Of a DNA stretch of 64,000 nt, positions 19,201-26,879 are shown piece after piece. How positions within the stretch are numbered: position 1 is the first letter of the stretch; each line of letters begins with the position of its first letter. Origin of the DNA: Spirulina subsalsa PCC 9445 (lineage in GTDB: Bacteria; Cyanobacteriota; Cyanobacteriia; Cyanobacteriales; Spirulinaceae); the NCBI RefSeq assembly GCF_000314005.1, contig NZ_JH980292.1, forward strand, positions 3,384,121-3,448,120, read 5' to 3'. The notes beneath the pieces are model-generated. The model was not told the origin of the DNA. It worked only from the letters and a program-made list of their open reading frames with translations, and did not search any database. The translations under genes and the position numbers were made by a program.

Positions 19201-19788
19201 TTGTTGGTACAGATGGGTTTCCAAGTGCGGGAGGCGAAAAATGGTCAGGAGGCGATCGCGATTTGGGAAACTTGGCAACCTCATTTAATCTGGATGGACT
19301 TACGGATGCCTGTTTTGGATGGTTACGAAGCAACCCGCCAAATCCGCACTAAGGAGCGTCAAGGGGAGTCTCCCACCGCTTTCCCCGTGAAGATTATCGC
19401 TCTAACCGCTAGCGCCTTTGAAGAAGAACAGGAGCAGATTCGGGAGGCTGGATGTGATGATATTGTGCGCAAACCCTTCCGAGAAAAAGATCTAATTCAA
19501 ACCTTACAAGATCATTTAGGGGCGGAGTATGTCTCCACCCCTAACCCTGTTTACTTGGCTGTTACTCCTTCCCCCAATCTATCAACATCGGATTCTTTAG
19601 AGGAGCTAATTGAACAGCTACCTGCGGCTTGGAAACAAGAGTTTTTGTATGGGGTGCAAGCTTGTAGCGATCGCCTCTGTCAAGAATTAATCGACCAACT
19701 CCCCCCAGAATACGACCAGTTAGCCCAGCAACTCCATCAACTCATTGATGACTTTCGCTTTGACCAACTCTTAACCCTGCTAGAGTGA
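16270..19788 (+). CDS. Hybrid sensor kinase with ethylene-receptor-like membrane domain, GAF, PAS, CBCR-like GAF, HK and receiver
   Basis: 1172 residues. Residues 28-115 form three membrane helices closely patterned on the ETR1 ethylene-binding domain (VSDIGIAIAFFTLPILLLYF, then GLSTLLNLWT), but the positions of the copper ligands Cys65 and His69 are Ala76 and Thr80. Next come a GAF domain (about 150-295), a coiled coil, a PAS domain (about 345-475) and a phytochrome-type GAF (about 490-670). That GAF has WSGELVAESVARGW and an ACYLDLL motif with Cys603 at the cyanobacteriochrome bilin site. A histidine kinase follows (H-box MSHELRTPLNA, His700; DTGPGIA; GTGLGLPIA), then a receiver with phospho-acceptor Asp1010 in WMDLRMP. 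The architecture recalls SynEtr1/UirS plus a receiver. The domain reading is strong; ligand and light sensing are inference. ATG at 16273 is an equally possible start. Confidence 0.92.
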   Translation: MMWEALEFLISPDLYQPQGSCYLWQTPLLWLFAVSDIGIAIAFFTLPILLLYFFWRRRDLPFSGIFAILAAFLLSAGLSTLLNLWTVWYSNYWLSGAFRLLTAIFALLTVVRVVQVFPASLSLKTPEFLEDLNQKLKQEIQERQKVEIALQTLVTGTASVTGREFFPALVKHLAQALEVDAIMVTKIMADSPCVLKTLACWQDGKLQENRDYCYLGSPCSQVIEQGESYYFAMNLQQYFPNSELYQNLPADGYYSVPLCDGQKRVIGSLCLIHRQPLLLTEQTQAILKVFAARASTELQRQKALEALHQAYDELEERVAERTRELVQANQTLEAEIQMRCATETALQESQDFLDRVLNAIADPIYVKDRQHRITTINEAFCDMVGCPRERILGKTDFDLFFPEEAEALWKADEKVFIRQQATNNEETLTTPSGAVRVFSSKKITFRDASGELRLVGISRDITQRKQMEINLRKVAEREQAISRVIQRMRQSLNLQDIFNVTTKELRHAVKCDRVLIYRFKPDWSGELVAESVARGWKVLVSEQSNPTLTQVAINKAECAVKNLDSDNVLIQDTYLQSNQGVFTRQRSSYRCVIDVELAGFDACYLDLLKEIEAKAYIIVPIFRSNQLWGLLAVYQNTSPRYWQESEIKMVMQIAIHLGVAVQQAELFSQTQEQAEQLRQAKEIADQANRAKSEFLANMSHELRTPLNAILGFAQLMARHPNLIAEQRQYVDIINRSGEHLLDLINNILTMSKIEARQEQLTLKHFHLPQFLEALEAMLVLKAVSKGISLNFDLAPDLPCFIITDENRLRQVLLNLLGNALKFTEQGGVTLGVGFLRQEETPEMLQLDNSSDEMSSSSCWLCFEVQDTGPGIAEHELAQLFDPFTQTSTGLKSGQGTGLGLPIAQQFVGLMGGEITVQSVVNQGTCFRVILPVEVVEDSPESPSEGSSSLGQVLAPHQPIYRILVVEDQMTNRLALVTLLVQMGFQVREAKNGQEAIAIWETWQPHLIWMDLRMPVLDGYEATRQIRTKERQGESPTAFPVKIIALTASAFEEEQEQIREAGCDDIVRKPFREKDLIQTLQDHLGAEYVSTPNPVYLAVTPSPNLSTSDSLEELIEQLPAAWKQEFLYGVQACSDRLCQELIDQLPPEYDQLAQQLHQLIDDFRFDQLLTLLE

Positions 19789-19823
19789 CAACCCAGAAAG
19801 ATAGAAACAGTCCCCATCTCCCC

Positions 19824-20264
19824 TTAATTGCCTTGGCAATAGGTGTTAATCCCTTGGACTAGCTCCTGTTCCGGTTGGGTTGCTCGTTGTAAATTGGCCA
19901 GGGCTGCTTCTGCTCTAGGACGGTCTTTTTTCTCGAAGGCATCGACAAAATTTCGGGTCGCTTCTGCGGTTTGAGCATACATTTCAATAAAACCGCTTTG
20001 GTAGGTTTGCAGTTGCTCATCGGTCAATTCTAGTGCTTTCATTCCCTCTGCGGCCTGTTCCATCGCATCAGCCGCTTGTAACATGGCTTGGGGTTCGTTG
20101 GTTTGTCCACCGTTAGTCAGCTTTTTCGCTTCCTCTACGGCTCCATTAGCAATTTGAATAATACTTTTGCACTGAGCATCCCGACTGGGAGCGCAGCCTA
20201 AAGCGGTGAAGGCGAGTATAACCGCAAGAACTATTGTCAGGGTTGAACAAGGCAAGGCGCGCAT
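19824..20264 (-). CDS. Small hypothetical lipoprotein
   Basis: A 146-residue protein with a lipoprotein signal: basic and hydrophobic residues 1-20, then the lipobox ALGC with the acylated Cys at about residue 24. The mature part is Ala/Glu/Gln-rich and probably alpha-helical (NGAVEEAKKL, AADAMEQAAEGMKAL, RAEAALANLQRA). I do not recognise a functional domain. A location anchored in the plasma or outer membrane is inferred from the lipobox. It is convergent with the hybrid kinase and divergent from the methyltransferase. Confidence 0.75.
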   Translation of the reverse strand: MRALPCSTLTIVLAVILAFTALGCAPSRDAQCKSIIQIANGAVEEAKKLTNGGQTNEPQAMLQAADAMEQAAEGMKALELTDEQLQTYQSGFIEMYAQTAEATRNFVDAFEKKDRPRAEAALANLQRATQPEQELVQGINTYCQGN

Positions 20265-20430
20265 AGGACTCTCCTAAGATCAATTCGGCTAAAAGTCTAA
20301 AGTTGTGGGTTAGCAAATGACGAGGATGTGTTGTTTCTTCACCGTTGGAGAGAGCTACTCCGGAAATGGTCTTCCACTCAAAAAGCCTTGCTATACAATA
20401 CAATATTAGGACGATTCTCAGGTTCATCTG

Positions 20431-21297
20431 ATGGAGTGGAGTCTGATGGCAGTTGGTCAAAATACCCTATGGGAGAGATTTCTCCAACCCGTGATCCGTC
20501 CTTTGATTAATGAGGCGGAAATTAATCAACTCTATGAAGGGATTGATTGGGACACAGAAGGCGATCGCCTGCGCAACCCTAATGTAGTCTATCCCGATTA
20601 TTACAAAAGCCAAAACTTTCACGGTATCGCGGAAGGGTACTTGAATCCCCGCGCGGCTGTCTCCTATGATCCCATCACTCAGTATGTTCTCCCCCCCAAT
20701 GAACTCTGGGTGCGTCAAGCCTTAATTGAACAAATTGGCGGTACTCCCCACCGTATCCTTGATTTAGGTTGTGGTACGGGTTCAACGACTCTCTTGTTGA
20801 AAAAAGCCTTTCCTCAAGCGACGGTGATCGGGGTGGATTTATCCCCCTATATGCTGGTTATGGCTGCCTATAAAGGGGAAAAAGCGGGCTTAAGGATTGA
20901 TTGGCGACAAGATAGGGCTGAAAGTACCCAGTTTCCCAGTCAGTCTTTTGATTTAGTCACGGCCTCTCTTCTGTTCCACGAAACCCCCCCCGAGGTTGCC
21001 CAACGAGTTTTAAAGGAAGCTTTTCGCTTGCTGGTTCCGAATGGGCAGGTTTTGATTCTAGACGGCAATCAAAAAACCCTCCGTTTTAGCAGTTGGCTGA
21101 CAGAAATTTTTGAGGAGCCCTATATTCAAGATTATGCTCAAGGGAATGTCGATGCTTGGATGGGATCGGCTGGCTTTGAAGCGGTGAGAACGGAGGATTT
21201 TTGGTTTCTGCACCAAATTACACGAGGTCTAAAACCCCACCCAGTTCGTCATCCGGAGTCTCCGGTGAATTTCTCGGGGATGCCTTTTCCGGCATAA
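20431..21297 (+). CDS. Class I SAM-dependent methyltransferase
   Basis: A 288-residue methyltransferase. SAM-binding motif I is RILDLGCGTGSTT (about residues 107-119), with VIGVDLSPYML as motif II and SFDLVTASLLFHE as motif III. The N-terminal 90 residues (YEGIDWDTEGDRLRNPNVVYP) are specific to a cyanobacterial subgroup whose substrate I do not know. An alternative start MAVGQ lies five codons inside (20446). No operon partner is evident; tRNA-Thr follows. Confidence 0.85.
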   Translation: MEWSLMAVGQNTLWERFLQPVIRPLINEAEINQLYEGIDWDTEGDRLRNPNVVYPDYYKSQNFHGIAEGYLNPRAAVSYDPITQYVLPPNELWVRQALIEQIGGTPHRILDLGCGTGSTTLLLKKAFPQATVIGVDLSPYMLVMAAYKGEKAGLRIDWRQDRAESTQFPSQSFDLVTASLLFHETPPEVAQRVLKEAFRLLVPNGQVLILDGNQKTLRFSSWLTEIFEEPYIQDYAQGNVDAWMGSAGFEAVRTEDFWFLHQITRGLKPHPVRHPESPVNFSGMPFPA

Positions 21298-21386
21298 GGG
21301 GTTGTAGTATGGCATGGCTTGTCACTGATGGACAAGTTCGCTATAATGAGTAATGGCTTGCTGGGGTATGCCCTAGTCATTCCAAC

Positions 21387-21459
21387 GCTCTCTTAGCTCA
21401 ATTGGCAGAGCAACTCACTTGTAATGAGTAGGTTATCGGTTCAAGTCCGATAGAGAGCT
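21387..21459 (+). tRNA. tRNA-Thr (anticodon UGU)
   Basis: The cloverleaf is complete: acceptor GCTCTCT pairs with AGAGAGC, the D-arm is in TAGCTCAATTGGCAGAGCA, and the anticodon stem ACTCA/TGAGT encloses loop CTTGTAA with TGT at 21420-21422. The T-arm is ATCGG-TTCAAGT-CCGAT and the discriminator base is T at 21459. CCA is not encoded. It reads ACA (and by wobble other ACN) codons. Confidence 0.95.
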
Positions 21460-21528
21460 TACCTGAAAAAAGCTTATACAGCTTAGGGGTTGTGGGGATT
21501 TACTCAGTCACCACACATCCCTATTTAC

Positions 21529-22176
21529 TCAGTGTTTACTCAATTCTCGAAGGTTGTTCATCACCTGCCATAGTCGGGCGACTTTCTGTAAATCTTTATC
21601 TCCGGGCGATCGCTCCACACCACTAGAAAGGTCGATCCCACTAGGCTGGACTTGCTTTAAGGCTTCCCTAATATTCTCCGGTGTGAGTCCCCCGGCTAAA
21701 AACCAAGGCACGGGGGGCGCAAAATCCATTAAGTCCGCCCAGTTCAAAACCTGACCTGTTCCCCCATACTGTTGGGGGTGGTAGGCATCCAACAGGACAG
21801 CATCCACAAAAGGGGCGTAGTCCTCCACCGTCTGGAGATGTTGGGGGGTTTTGACGCGCAGGGCTTTCCACAATTCTACACCTGGCACTTCTTGCCTCAA
21901 GGCTTGACAAAAACGGGGGGACTCCTCCCCATGTAGCTGTATCCCGGTTAAGCCTGTCAGGGTCACAATCTCTTGAATTTCCGCTAAAGATGCGTTGACA
22001 AATACCCCTATTTTGTGCAGTCCGGGGGGCAAGGTCGCGAGTAGGTTTTTGAGGTGGGGAGGGGAAATAAAACGGGGGGAACGCTCAACACAAATGAAAC
22101 CCAAGGTGGTGATTCCCAATGCGGCGATCGCCTGTCCCTGTTCCGGTTGGGTAATTCCACAGATTTTGATACGCAT
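21529..22176 (-). CDS. trpF: Phosphoribosylanthranilate isomerase
   Basis: TrpF carries out the Amadori rearrangement of phosphoribosylanthranilate in tryptophan synthesis. The 215-residue TIM barrel begins MRIKICGITQPEQG with the catalytic Cys in KICGIT. GIQLHGEES, the catalytic-Asp region VDAVLLDAYHPQQYGGTG, WFLAGGLTPENI and GIDLSSGVERSPGDKD (phosphate binding) complete the family pattern. I chose the ATG at 22176; an in-frame ATG five codons upstream is not part of the family. No other trp gene is adjacent. Confidence 0.95.
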   Translation of the reverse strand: MRIKICGITQPEQGQAIAALGITTLGFICVERSPRFISPPHLKNLLATLPPGLHKIGVFVNASLAEIQEIVTLTGLTGIQLHGEESPRFCQALRQEVPGVELWKALRVKTPQHLQTVEDYAPFVDAVLLDAYHPQQYGGTGQVLNWADLMDFAPPVPWFLAGGLTPENIREALKQVQPSGIDLSSGVERSPGDKDLQKVARLWQVMNNLRELSKH

Positions 22177-22329
22177 TATTACGAATGACAAATAATTATA
22201 AAGATTTATTGTATTTTATGAATTCAAGTGTGAAGTATTTCAACAAAGATCCAAGGAAGAGGGCGGAAATTTTTATAATTTGGGGGAATTTTTTAAGTAT
22301 TTTAGCAAAAACGAGGAGTAAAATTCCCT

Positions 22330-22605
22330 ATGATGACGACAAGCCTATTGCCCCTATTGGCGACCACCGCCAGCACCTCGGAATGGAATTTATCCATTGG
22401 GATTGTGATGATTGTCTGTAATTTAGTGGCGATCGCCCTAGGTCGTTTTGCCATCAAAAACCCCGGCCAAGGCCCTGACCTCCCCATTTCTAAACCCGCA
22501 CTATGGGAAGGTTTCGGACTCACTGAACTCCTAGCGACCGGAAGTTTTGGTCATATTTTAGGAGCAGGGGTTATTTTAGGTCTGACCAACGCGGGAGTTC
22601 TTTAA
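22330..22605 (+). CDS. psaK: Photosystem I subunit PsaK
   Basis: A 91-residue membrane protein with two transmembrane helices (about 20-38 and 64-88) and the conserved loop ALGRFAIKNPGQGPDLP. PsaK sits at the outer edge of photosystem I and takes part in antenna association. A second ATG directly follows the first, and GAGGAG lies 12-18 bases upstream. The gene is monocistronic by appearance; a strong hairpin lies 75 bases downstream. Confidence 0.92.
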   Translation: MMTTSLLPLLATTASTSEWNLSIGIVMIVCNLVAIALGRFAIKNPGQGPDLPISKPALWEGFGLTELLATGSFGHILGAGVILGLTNAGVL

Positions 22606-23193
22606 CAAATTTTCCGGGAATTCCCCAGACTACAATCCGTTTTACGGCGGTGAGAAGGTCAAGACCAGAAACTAGATTCAGACAGCATAGGGAGATCCAG
22701 CATAAGCCCCCAGCGACTCTCCCTGTGCTGTCTTAGCTGTTTTAGGGGGGAGTCCGTCAGGAATGAATTTTGGTCAAGCAATCAACTAGGATATCAGGTT
22801 AGAGTTGGGGGCGTTTTGAGTATGATCTCAATTACCCGGATCTTAGTCGGATGGCTCGGAAAATAATGAGTAGGATTGCCCTTGTCCTTGAATCAGGAAA
22901 CTTCATTCTTGCTTTTGGCCGGATGGAGTAGTTCCCCTCAGTGAGTTGTCAGATGAAAGAGTTAAGCCCTAAAATGACAAGTACCCAGTCACCCAGTCCC
23001 CAGTTTAATTATTCCCAGTTCAAGCAACTAAGCGCGATCGCCTGGTTTCATTCCCACTCTTCCATTCAGACCCGCCCATTCAGACGGCATCCCGGTCTAG
23101 AGTTACGCTGATCTAACAGCAAGGGCAGGATATTATATCTAGGACATTCTTCCTCGGATACTACTCCTTGCCTTAACTCTGATCCATACTAGA
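22606..23193. other. Gene-free stretch between psaK and the FHA gene
   Basis: These 588 bases hold no credible protein gene. The notable structure is the long hairpin at 22680-22733. The remainder is ordinary spacer, with an isolated CCCAGTCACCCAGTCCCCAG repeat at about 22984-23003, one HIP1 site (about 23035) and an AT-rich segment ATATTATATCTAGG near 23131 that could belong to the FHA gene's promoter. An unannotated small RNA here is possible but unproven. Confidence 0.55.
22680..22733 (+). terminator. 16-bp hairpin downstream of psaK (terminator-like or small RNA)
   Basis: The arm AGACAGCATAGGGAGA (22680-22695) pairs with TCTCCCTGTGCTGTCT (22718-22733) over 16 bp with a single wobble pair, around a 22-base loop. 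There is no long U-tract, only TTAGCTGTTTTAG, so it is not a textbook Rho-independent terminator. It may stabilise the psaK transcript 3' end or belong to a small RNA. Confidence 0.55.
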
Positions 23194-23640
23194 GTGCTGG
23201 ACTCAAAAACAGCAAATGTCAATCTATTAAACCCCAAGCAAGCATCAGTGATCACTCTAACTCTGCTGCATCCTCTCCAAGCGGTTCCAGTACAAAGCTG
23301 GACTTTTGAACCCAATTCTGTCATTCGTATTGGGCGATCTACCGATAATGAAGTTGTTTTATATAGTGCAGTTGTTTCTCGTCATCATGTGGAAATCCGC
23401 CCAGGTGCCACCACAGACTGGGAAATTGTCAACTTGGGGGCTAATGGAACCTATATTGATGGCAAGCGCATCACCCGCACCGAGGTTGTGAATGGGATGG
23501 TCATTCGTTTAGCAAGTTCAGGACCACAGATTCAGATTCGGATTGAAGAAAAAGACGGGGATGATACTAAGTCCTCTTCCTCCAAACGGCCCTTACCACC
23601 TTTGGGAGAAGATCGTTCCAAAGACACCTTAATCACCTGA
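23194..23640 (+). CDS. FHA domain protein
   Basis: A 148-residue protein made almost entirely of one forkhead-associated domain, which binds phosphothreonine. The family core residues are IRIGRSTDNEVVL, VSRHHVEI and NLGANGTYIDGKRI (about residues 46-95). The last 30 residues are a Ser/Lys-rich tail. The frame starts at GTG 23194, but no ATG or clear ribosome binding site lies nearby, so the start is uncertain. The upstream kinase partner cannot be identified here. Confidence 0.82.
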   Translation: MLDSKTANVNLLNPKQASVITLTLLHPLQAVPVQSWTFEPNSVIRIGRSTDNEVVLYSAVVSRHHVEIRPGATTDWEIVNLGANGTYIDGKRITRTEVVNGMVIRLASSGPQIQIRIEEKDGDDTKSSSSKRPLPPLGEDRSKDTLIT

Positions 23641-23685
23641 TATTCAGGGCAATAGGGGCAGAACTCGCTTTTTTCAACAGCAATG

Positions 23686-23706
23686 TAGGGTTTGCTGAAT
23701 AAGTCC
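23686..23706 (+). repeat. Dispersed GGGTTTGCTGAATAAGTCC motif, copy 1
   Basis: GTAGGGTTTGCTGAATAAGTC recurs in near-identical form at 27987-28006 (reverse), 30906-30927 (reverse), 39028-39046 (reverse, degenerate) and 39679-39698 (forward). Copies usually sit just beyond stop codons and next to short tandem repeats. It could be a remnant terminal repeat of an insertion sequence. Confidence 0.6.
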
Positions 23707-23830
23707 GAGAGTCAGGTATCGGGAGTCAGGTATCGGGAGTCGGGAATCAGGAATCGGAAAAAGGCAATAGTCAAGAGTTTTGGCTATTCACTATTCCCCT
23801 GCTCCCCCGCTCCCCTGCTCCCCCATTCCC
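23705..23830. repeat. Short tandem repeats (GGGAGTCAGGTATC and CTCCCCCG units)
   Basis: Two copies of GTCAGGTATCGGGA are followed by GTCGGGAATCAGGAATCGG. A CCCCTGCTCCCCCGCTCCCC series follows further on (about 23796-23825). This is the same iterated class as the other short tandem repeat stretches in the window. Confidence 0.7.
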
Positions 23831-23880
23831 TAGCCCAGTTGTTCGGCAGACGCTAGGGTAGGGTTTGTTGGCGATCGCCG

Positions 23881-24660
23881 TCAAAGGAAAGCGCTTTCCT
23901 GTGCCAGTTGATTCTCATAGACTTTAGCCTGCCAAAAGTTGAGGATTTGTTGTCCCACTTCTTGGGGGTAGAAGTAATGGAAAAAATAGCGTCCTCGGGG
24001 ATATTGCCAAAGGCGATCGCATTTTTTCAGCCAACAAGACCATTCCTCACACATTTCGTGACCCACCACCTCATCATCCTCACTGCCACAAACCAACAGA
24101 GGAACATCGACCATCCGGGGGTGAAATTGCAACTGTTTCGCCAAAGTATGAGGAGAGATGGAGGTTTGTAGATCCTCCTCCAACAGTCGCACTAATTGAT
24201 GACTCATAAAACCCGATTGATAGCCAAAGAGACTATTCACCATTTGCAACAACAGAGGTTGTCGTAAACAGGGCAGTTGGGACATTTTGCGGTAATAGTA
24301 GGCCTGCCAATCCATCCCCCCATCAACCCCAACGGATAATAAGGTGAGCGATCGCACCTTTTCGGGATAGCACTGCCCATAGAGTAAGCCCAACAAGCCA
24401 CTAATCCCATGACCCACCAAATGGACAGGATGCTCTAAGGTCTTTAAGTAATGATGCAGCAGAATCACCACATCTTCCAAACACAAAGGTTTGTCTAAAT
24501 TCGGACAATATTCCCAGTGAGCCACGGTACAATACCGAACCAGATATTTTAACAACGGTCGATCTAATTTTTGCAACGCCGGACTCCCATTCAACCAAAC
24601 CACATCAGGCGTTTTTTTCAGTCGAGAATGTTCTACCAGTTTCACCACACTATACTCCAA
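23881..24660 (-). CDS. Alpha/beta-hydrolase-fold protein of the isi cluster, nucleophile Ser replaced
   Basis: A 259-residue alpha/beta-hydrolase-fold protein. At the nucleophile elbow the sequence reads VHLVGHGISGLLGLLYG where active family members read GHSxGG, so the catalytic Ser position is Gly. A downstream acid region LLVCGSEDDEVV and a FFHYFYP His region remain. It overlaps the end of isiB by 11 bases on the same strand, so it is probably the last gene of the isiA-ZnR-isiB transcript. An alpha/beta hydrolase in this place corresponds to what some cyanobacteria call isiC, but I am not sure of that name here. It may have a binding role instead of a catalytic one. Confidence 0.8.
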   Translation of the reverse strand: MEYSVVKLVEHSRLKKTPDVVWLNGSPALQKLDRPLLKYLVRYCTVAHWEYCPNLDKPLCLEDVVILLHHYLKTLEHPVHLVGHGISGLLGLLYGQCYPEKVRSLTLLSVGVDGGMDWQAYYYRKMSQLPCLRQPLLLQMVNSLFGYQSGFMSHQLVRLLEEDLQTSISPHTLAKQLQFHPRMVDVPLLVCGSEDDEVVGHEMCEEWSCWLKKCDRLWQYPRGRYFFHYFYPQEVGQQILNFWQAKVYENQLAQESAFL

Positions 24661-25162
24661 ATTCTTGTTTAATCTGTGCCACCCAAGCTTTAACCCGACT
24701 CTCCGTTAAATCACTTTGATTATCTTCATCAAGTGCCAACCCCACAAAACGATTATTTTTCACCGCTTTGGACTCATTAAAATCATAGCCATTCGTCGGC
24801 CAATATCCGACCGTCTTTCCTCCATTTTGGCTAATTTTTTCCTCTAAAATTCCCATAGCATCTTGAAAATTATCAGCATAACCAATCTGATCCCCCGCGC
24901 CAAAATAAGCCACCTTTTTTCCTGAAAAGTTAATCTCATCCAACTCATCATAAAAGCCTTCCCAATCACTTTGGAGTTCCCCCACATTCCAAGTGGGACA
25001 GCCGATAATTAAACACTCGTATTGCTCAAAGTCTCCCGCTTCGGCTTTAGAAATATCCTGAAGTGTAACCACACTGTCCCCACCGAATACCTGCTGAATC
25101 AGTTCAGCAATCGTTTCAGTATTGCCCGTTTGCGTGCCGTAAAATAAGCCAATTTTTGCCAT
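24650..25162 (-). CDS. isiB: Flavodoxin IsiB
   Basis: A 170-residue long-chain flavodoxin that replaces ferredoxin as photosystem I electron acceptor when iron is scarce. The FMN phosphate loop YGTQTGNTETIAE is at residues 9-21. The flavin-flanking CPTWNVGELQSDWEGF and FGAGDQIGYADNFQDA segments are intact. ATG at 25162 follows a typical short leader. It lies in a same-strand cluster isiA - zinc ribbon - isiB - alpha/beta hydrolase, and iron regulation is expected through the Fur-like site before isiA. Confidence 0.97.
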   Translation of the reverse strand: MAKIGLFYGTQTGNTETIAELIQQVFGGDSVVTLQDISKAEAGDFEQYECLIIGCPTWNVGELQSDWEGFYDELDEINFSGKKVAYFGAGDQIGYADNFQDAMGILEEKISQNGGKTVGYWPTNGYDFNESKAVKNNRFVGLALDEDNQSDLTESRVKAWVAQIKQEFGV

Positions 25163-25202
25163 GATTTTTCACTCCATGTAAGTTAGTCAGATCAAAAATT
25201 CT

Positions 25203-25382
25203 CTAAGCCAGCCATCCTGACAATTTGGATGGCTGCACTCCTGAAACAGAACAAGACTGATGTTCAGGGGTTTCTATTACATCAATCAGGGGTAAAATTT
25301 GACGACAATTGGGACAATACCAATACAATCCTCGGTGATTGATATGTCGTAAAAGTTTGTTAGAACAACAAGGACAATCCAT
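25203..25382 (-). CDS. Small zinc-ribbon protein between isiA and isiB
   Basis: A 59-residue protein beginning MDCPCCSNKLLRHINH with a second knuckle YWYCPNCRQILP, giving two CxxC pairs that should bind zinc. The C-terminal 25 residues are variable. I chose ATG at 25382 over the TTG two codons upstream. Short proteins of this CPCC...LLRH...YW.C..C pattern recur in cyanobacteria without known function. It lies 67 bases after isiA and 40 bases before isiB on the same strand, so it is probably co-transcribed with them under iron stress. Confidence 0.75.
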   Translation of the reverse strand: MDCPCCSNKLLRHINHRGLYWYCPNCRQILPLIDVIETPEHQSCSVSGVQPSKLSGWLA

Positions 25383-25449
25383 GATCAAATAGTGTGAGAG
25401 ACTGAGGTTTTAAATGAGGGAAAAAACACATCCCTCAATGGTAATAGGC

Positions 25450-26478
25450 TTAGGATTCTAAGGAATTAAATGCCCGTTCAATGCGCCGAAAATCAAAACC
25501 TAGAGCGCGGAGTGCGTGCCACAAATGCCCTTGTAAGAAGAAAAAGGCTAGGAAGAAATGGGCATTGGCTAACCAACAACGGGCTGTATGAGTCCCAAAG
25601 GGTAAAGAGGCGGTATCCGCAAAATAAGGAGCAATGCCTAGTTTAATTTCTAGGGGCGCGCCGTAAAATTCAACCGGATAAGCCAGGGGATTCACTGCGC
25701 AGAAATAAGCGGCGACAAATCCAGCAAGAGCAATCCCCCCCAAAGAGTAGGAAAGAATCGCTTCCCCCGAAAAAATCAGCACTTTTTTCGCCCAAGGAAG
25801 GGGGGGAACTAAGATATGCCAAACACCGCCTAAAATGAGCATTATTCCTACATAAATATGACCGCCCACCAAGTCCTCTAAATTATCTAGGGAGGCAAAA
25901 TGGGTCTGATAGCCGTAGATGATGGCAGGATTAAGGGTGGGTTCCGTCACGACGCGCACTGTTTGGCTGGCCACGTCATACAGTCCACCCCAGTACATGG
26001 CTTTCCCTACCAGTAAAAGGGCTCCCATACCGAGAAAGAGCAGATGATGACCTAAAATCAAGCCCAACTGTTTGGAATCATCCCATTGGAAATGGAACTT
26101 TTTCGCCTGACCAGATGCGGTTTTCAGGTCTTCTGGAGCTTTAAAGGTATGGAAAAGAGCTCCCGCACCGAGGACGGCTGAGGCAATCAGGTGAATCACT
26201 CCCACCACAAAGTAGGGGTAAGTGTCCACCACTTCGCCCCCTTGACCGACACCGAAACCCAAGGTCGCTAGATGGGGCAGTAAAATCAGCCCCTGTTCTC
26301 CCATGGGACGCAGGGGGTCAAACCATGAGATTTCGTAGAGGGTAAATGAGCCAGCCCAAAAGGTAATTAGGGCGGCTTGGGCAACATGAGCGGCAATAAA
26401 TAAACCCGAGAGATTGGCAAAGCGAGCGTTTCCCGCCCACCAGTTGTACTGGACTTTGGGATTGTCGTAAGTTTGCAT
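25450..26478 (-). CDS. isiA: Iron-stress chlorophyll-binding protein IsiA
   Basis: A 342-residue CP43-like chlorophyll a antenna (CP43'), lacking the large lumenal loop of CP43. It is made of six transmembrane segments with conserved His residues for chlorophyll, for example [62 protein letters not shown] and [19 protein letters not shown]. IsiA forms rings around photosystem I in iron-starved cells. Pairing with isiB supports IsiA over other Pcb proteins. A putative Fur-like site and a TATAGT -10 lie upstream. Confidence 0.95.
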   Translation of the reverse strand: MQTYDNPKVQYNWWAGNARFANLSGLFIAAHVAQAALITFWAGSFTLYEISWFDPLRPMGEQGLILLPHLATLGFGVGQGGEVVDTYPYFVVGVIHLIASAVLGAGALFHTFKAPEDLKTASGQAKKFHFQWDDSKQLGLILGHHLLFLGMGALLLVGKAMYWGGLYDVASQTVRVVTEPTLNPAIIYGYQTHFASLDNLEDLVGGHIYVGIMLILGGVWHILVPPLPWAKKVLIFSGEAILSYSLGGIALAGFVAAYFCAVNPLAYPVEFYGAPLEIKLGIAPYFADTASLPFGTHTARCWLANAHFFLAFFFLQGHLWHALRALGFDFRRIERAFNSLES

Positions 26479-26517
26479 ATTGAGTCAATTACAGATGGTT
26501 TTGTTGGCTACTTATTG

Positions 26518-26570
26518 ACTATAACTTGCAATAAGCTTTCAAAAATTAGTTTAGAAGAATTCTCAATAAA
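26518..26570 (-). promoter_or_regulatory. isiA promoter with putative Fur-like site
   Basis: Read on the minus strand, TATAGT (26523-26518) is a good -10. A 25-base AT-rich motif containing TTTATTGAGAATTCTTCTAA (26570-26551) covers the upstream -35 zone. On the plus strand its core is AATTCTCAATAAA, nearly the same as AATTCTCATTAAT between futC and futB (29171-29190). No convincing -35 is seen, as is usual for repressed iron promoters. Fur binding is inferred. Confidence 0.5.
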
Positions 26571-26642
26571 AAAATGTTAAGTTTTGTTAAGCTTGGGCAA
26601 AGGGGGGAGTCGGGAAAATGCCTTTTTATCAAATGGTCTGTA

Positions 26643-26670
26643 GTAGGGGTAATTCATGAATTACTCCTAC
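26643..26670. repeat. Imperfect palindrome GTAGGGGTAATTC/GAATTACTCCTAC
   Basis: A 28-bp inverted repeat with one mismatch and a perfect 16-bp core GTAATTCATGAATTAC (26649-26664). The GTAGGGG-CCTAC edges resemble the dispersed palindromes at 13892 and 27940. It lies in the spacer before the stress-protein gene. Confidence 0.75.
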
Positions 26671-26879
26671 ACCCCACTCGGGAGTTGAGAATGGGCTGTT
26701 ATCTCCAATAGGGACTACTCCATCTTGAATTTTGGTAGCAAGTTAGTGAATAAGTTTCTCAAATAGAGAGGGAATAGGAAAGAGAATTATTAGTAATAAT
26801 GGGGGGGAGTCCCCTTGGCGGCTCATCCGGTGAGATGATAGAGATAGCGCCACCATGCAATGGGGAGGGAGGACGCATC

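Larger units (their letters stand above)
26479..26879. other. Gene-free divergent control region of isiA and the universal stress gene
   Basis: This 401-base spacer contains the isiA promoter with a Fur-like site (26518-26570), a 28-bp imperfect palindrome (26643-26670) and an AT-rich segment around 26740-26800. The last 25 bases before the stress-protein gene include GGGGAGGGAGGAC, its ribosome binding site. An in-frame extension of that gene back to 26799 is not favoured. Confidence 0.6.

Noticed and set aside
22185-22421. 78-codon frame overlapping psaK
   Set aside because: Most of it reads through psaK in another frame and has no family features.
26799-26879. Upstream extension of the universal stress gene
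   Set aside because: The extra 27 residues are not family-like and a strong ribosome binding site serves the inner ATG.
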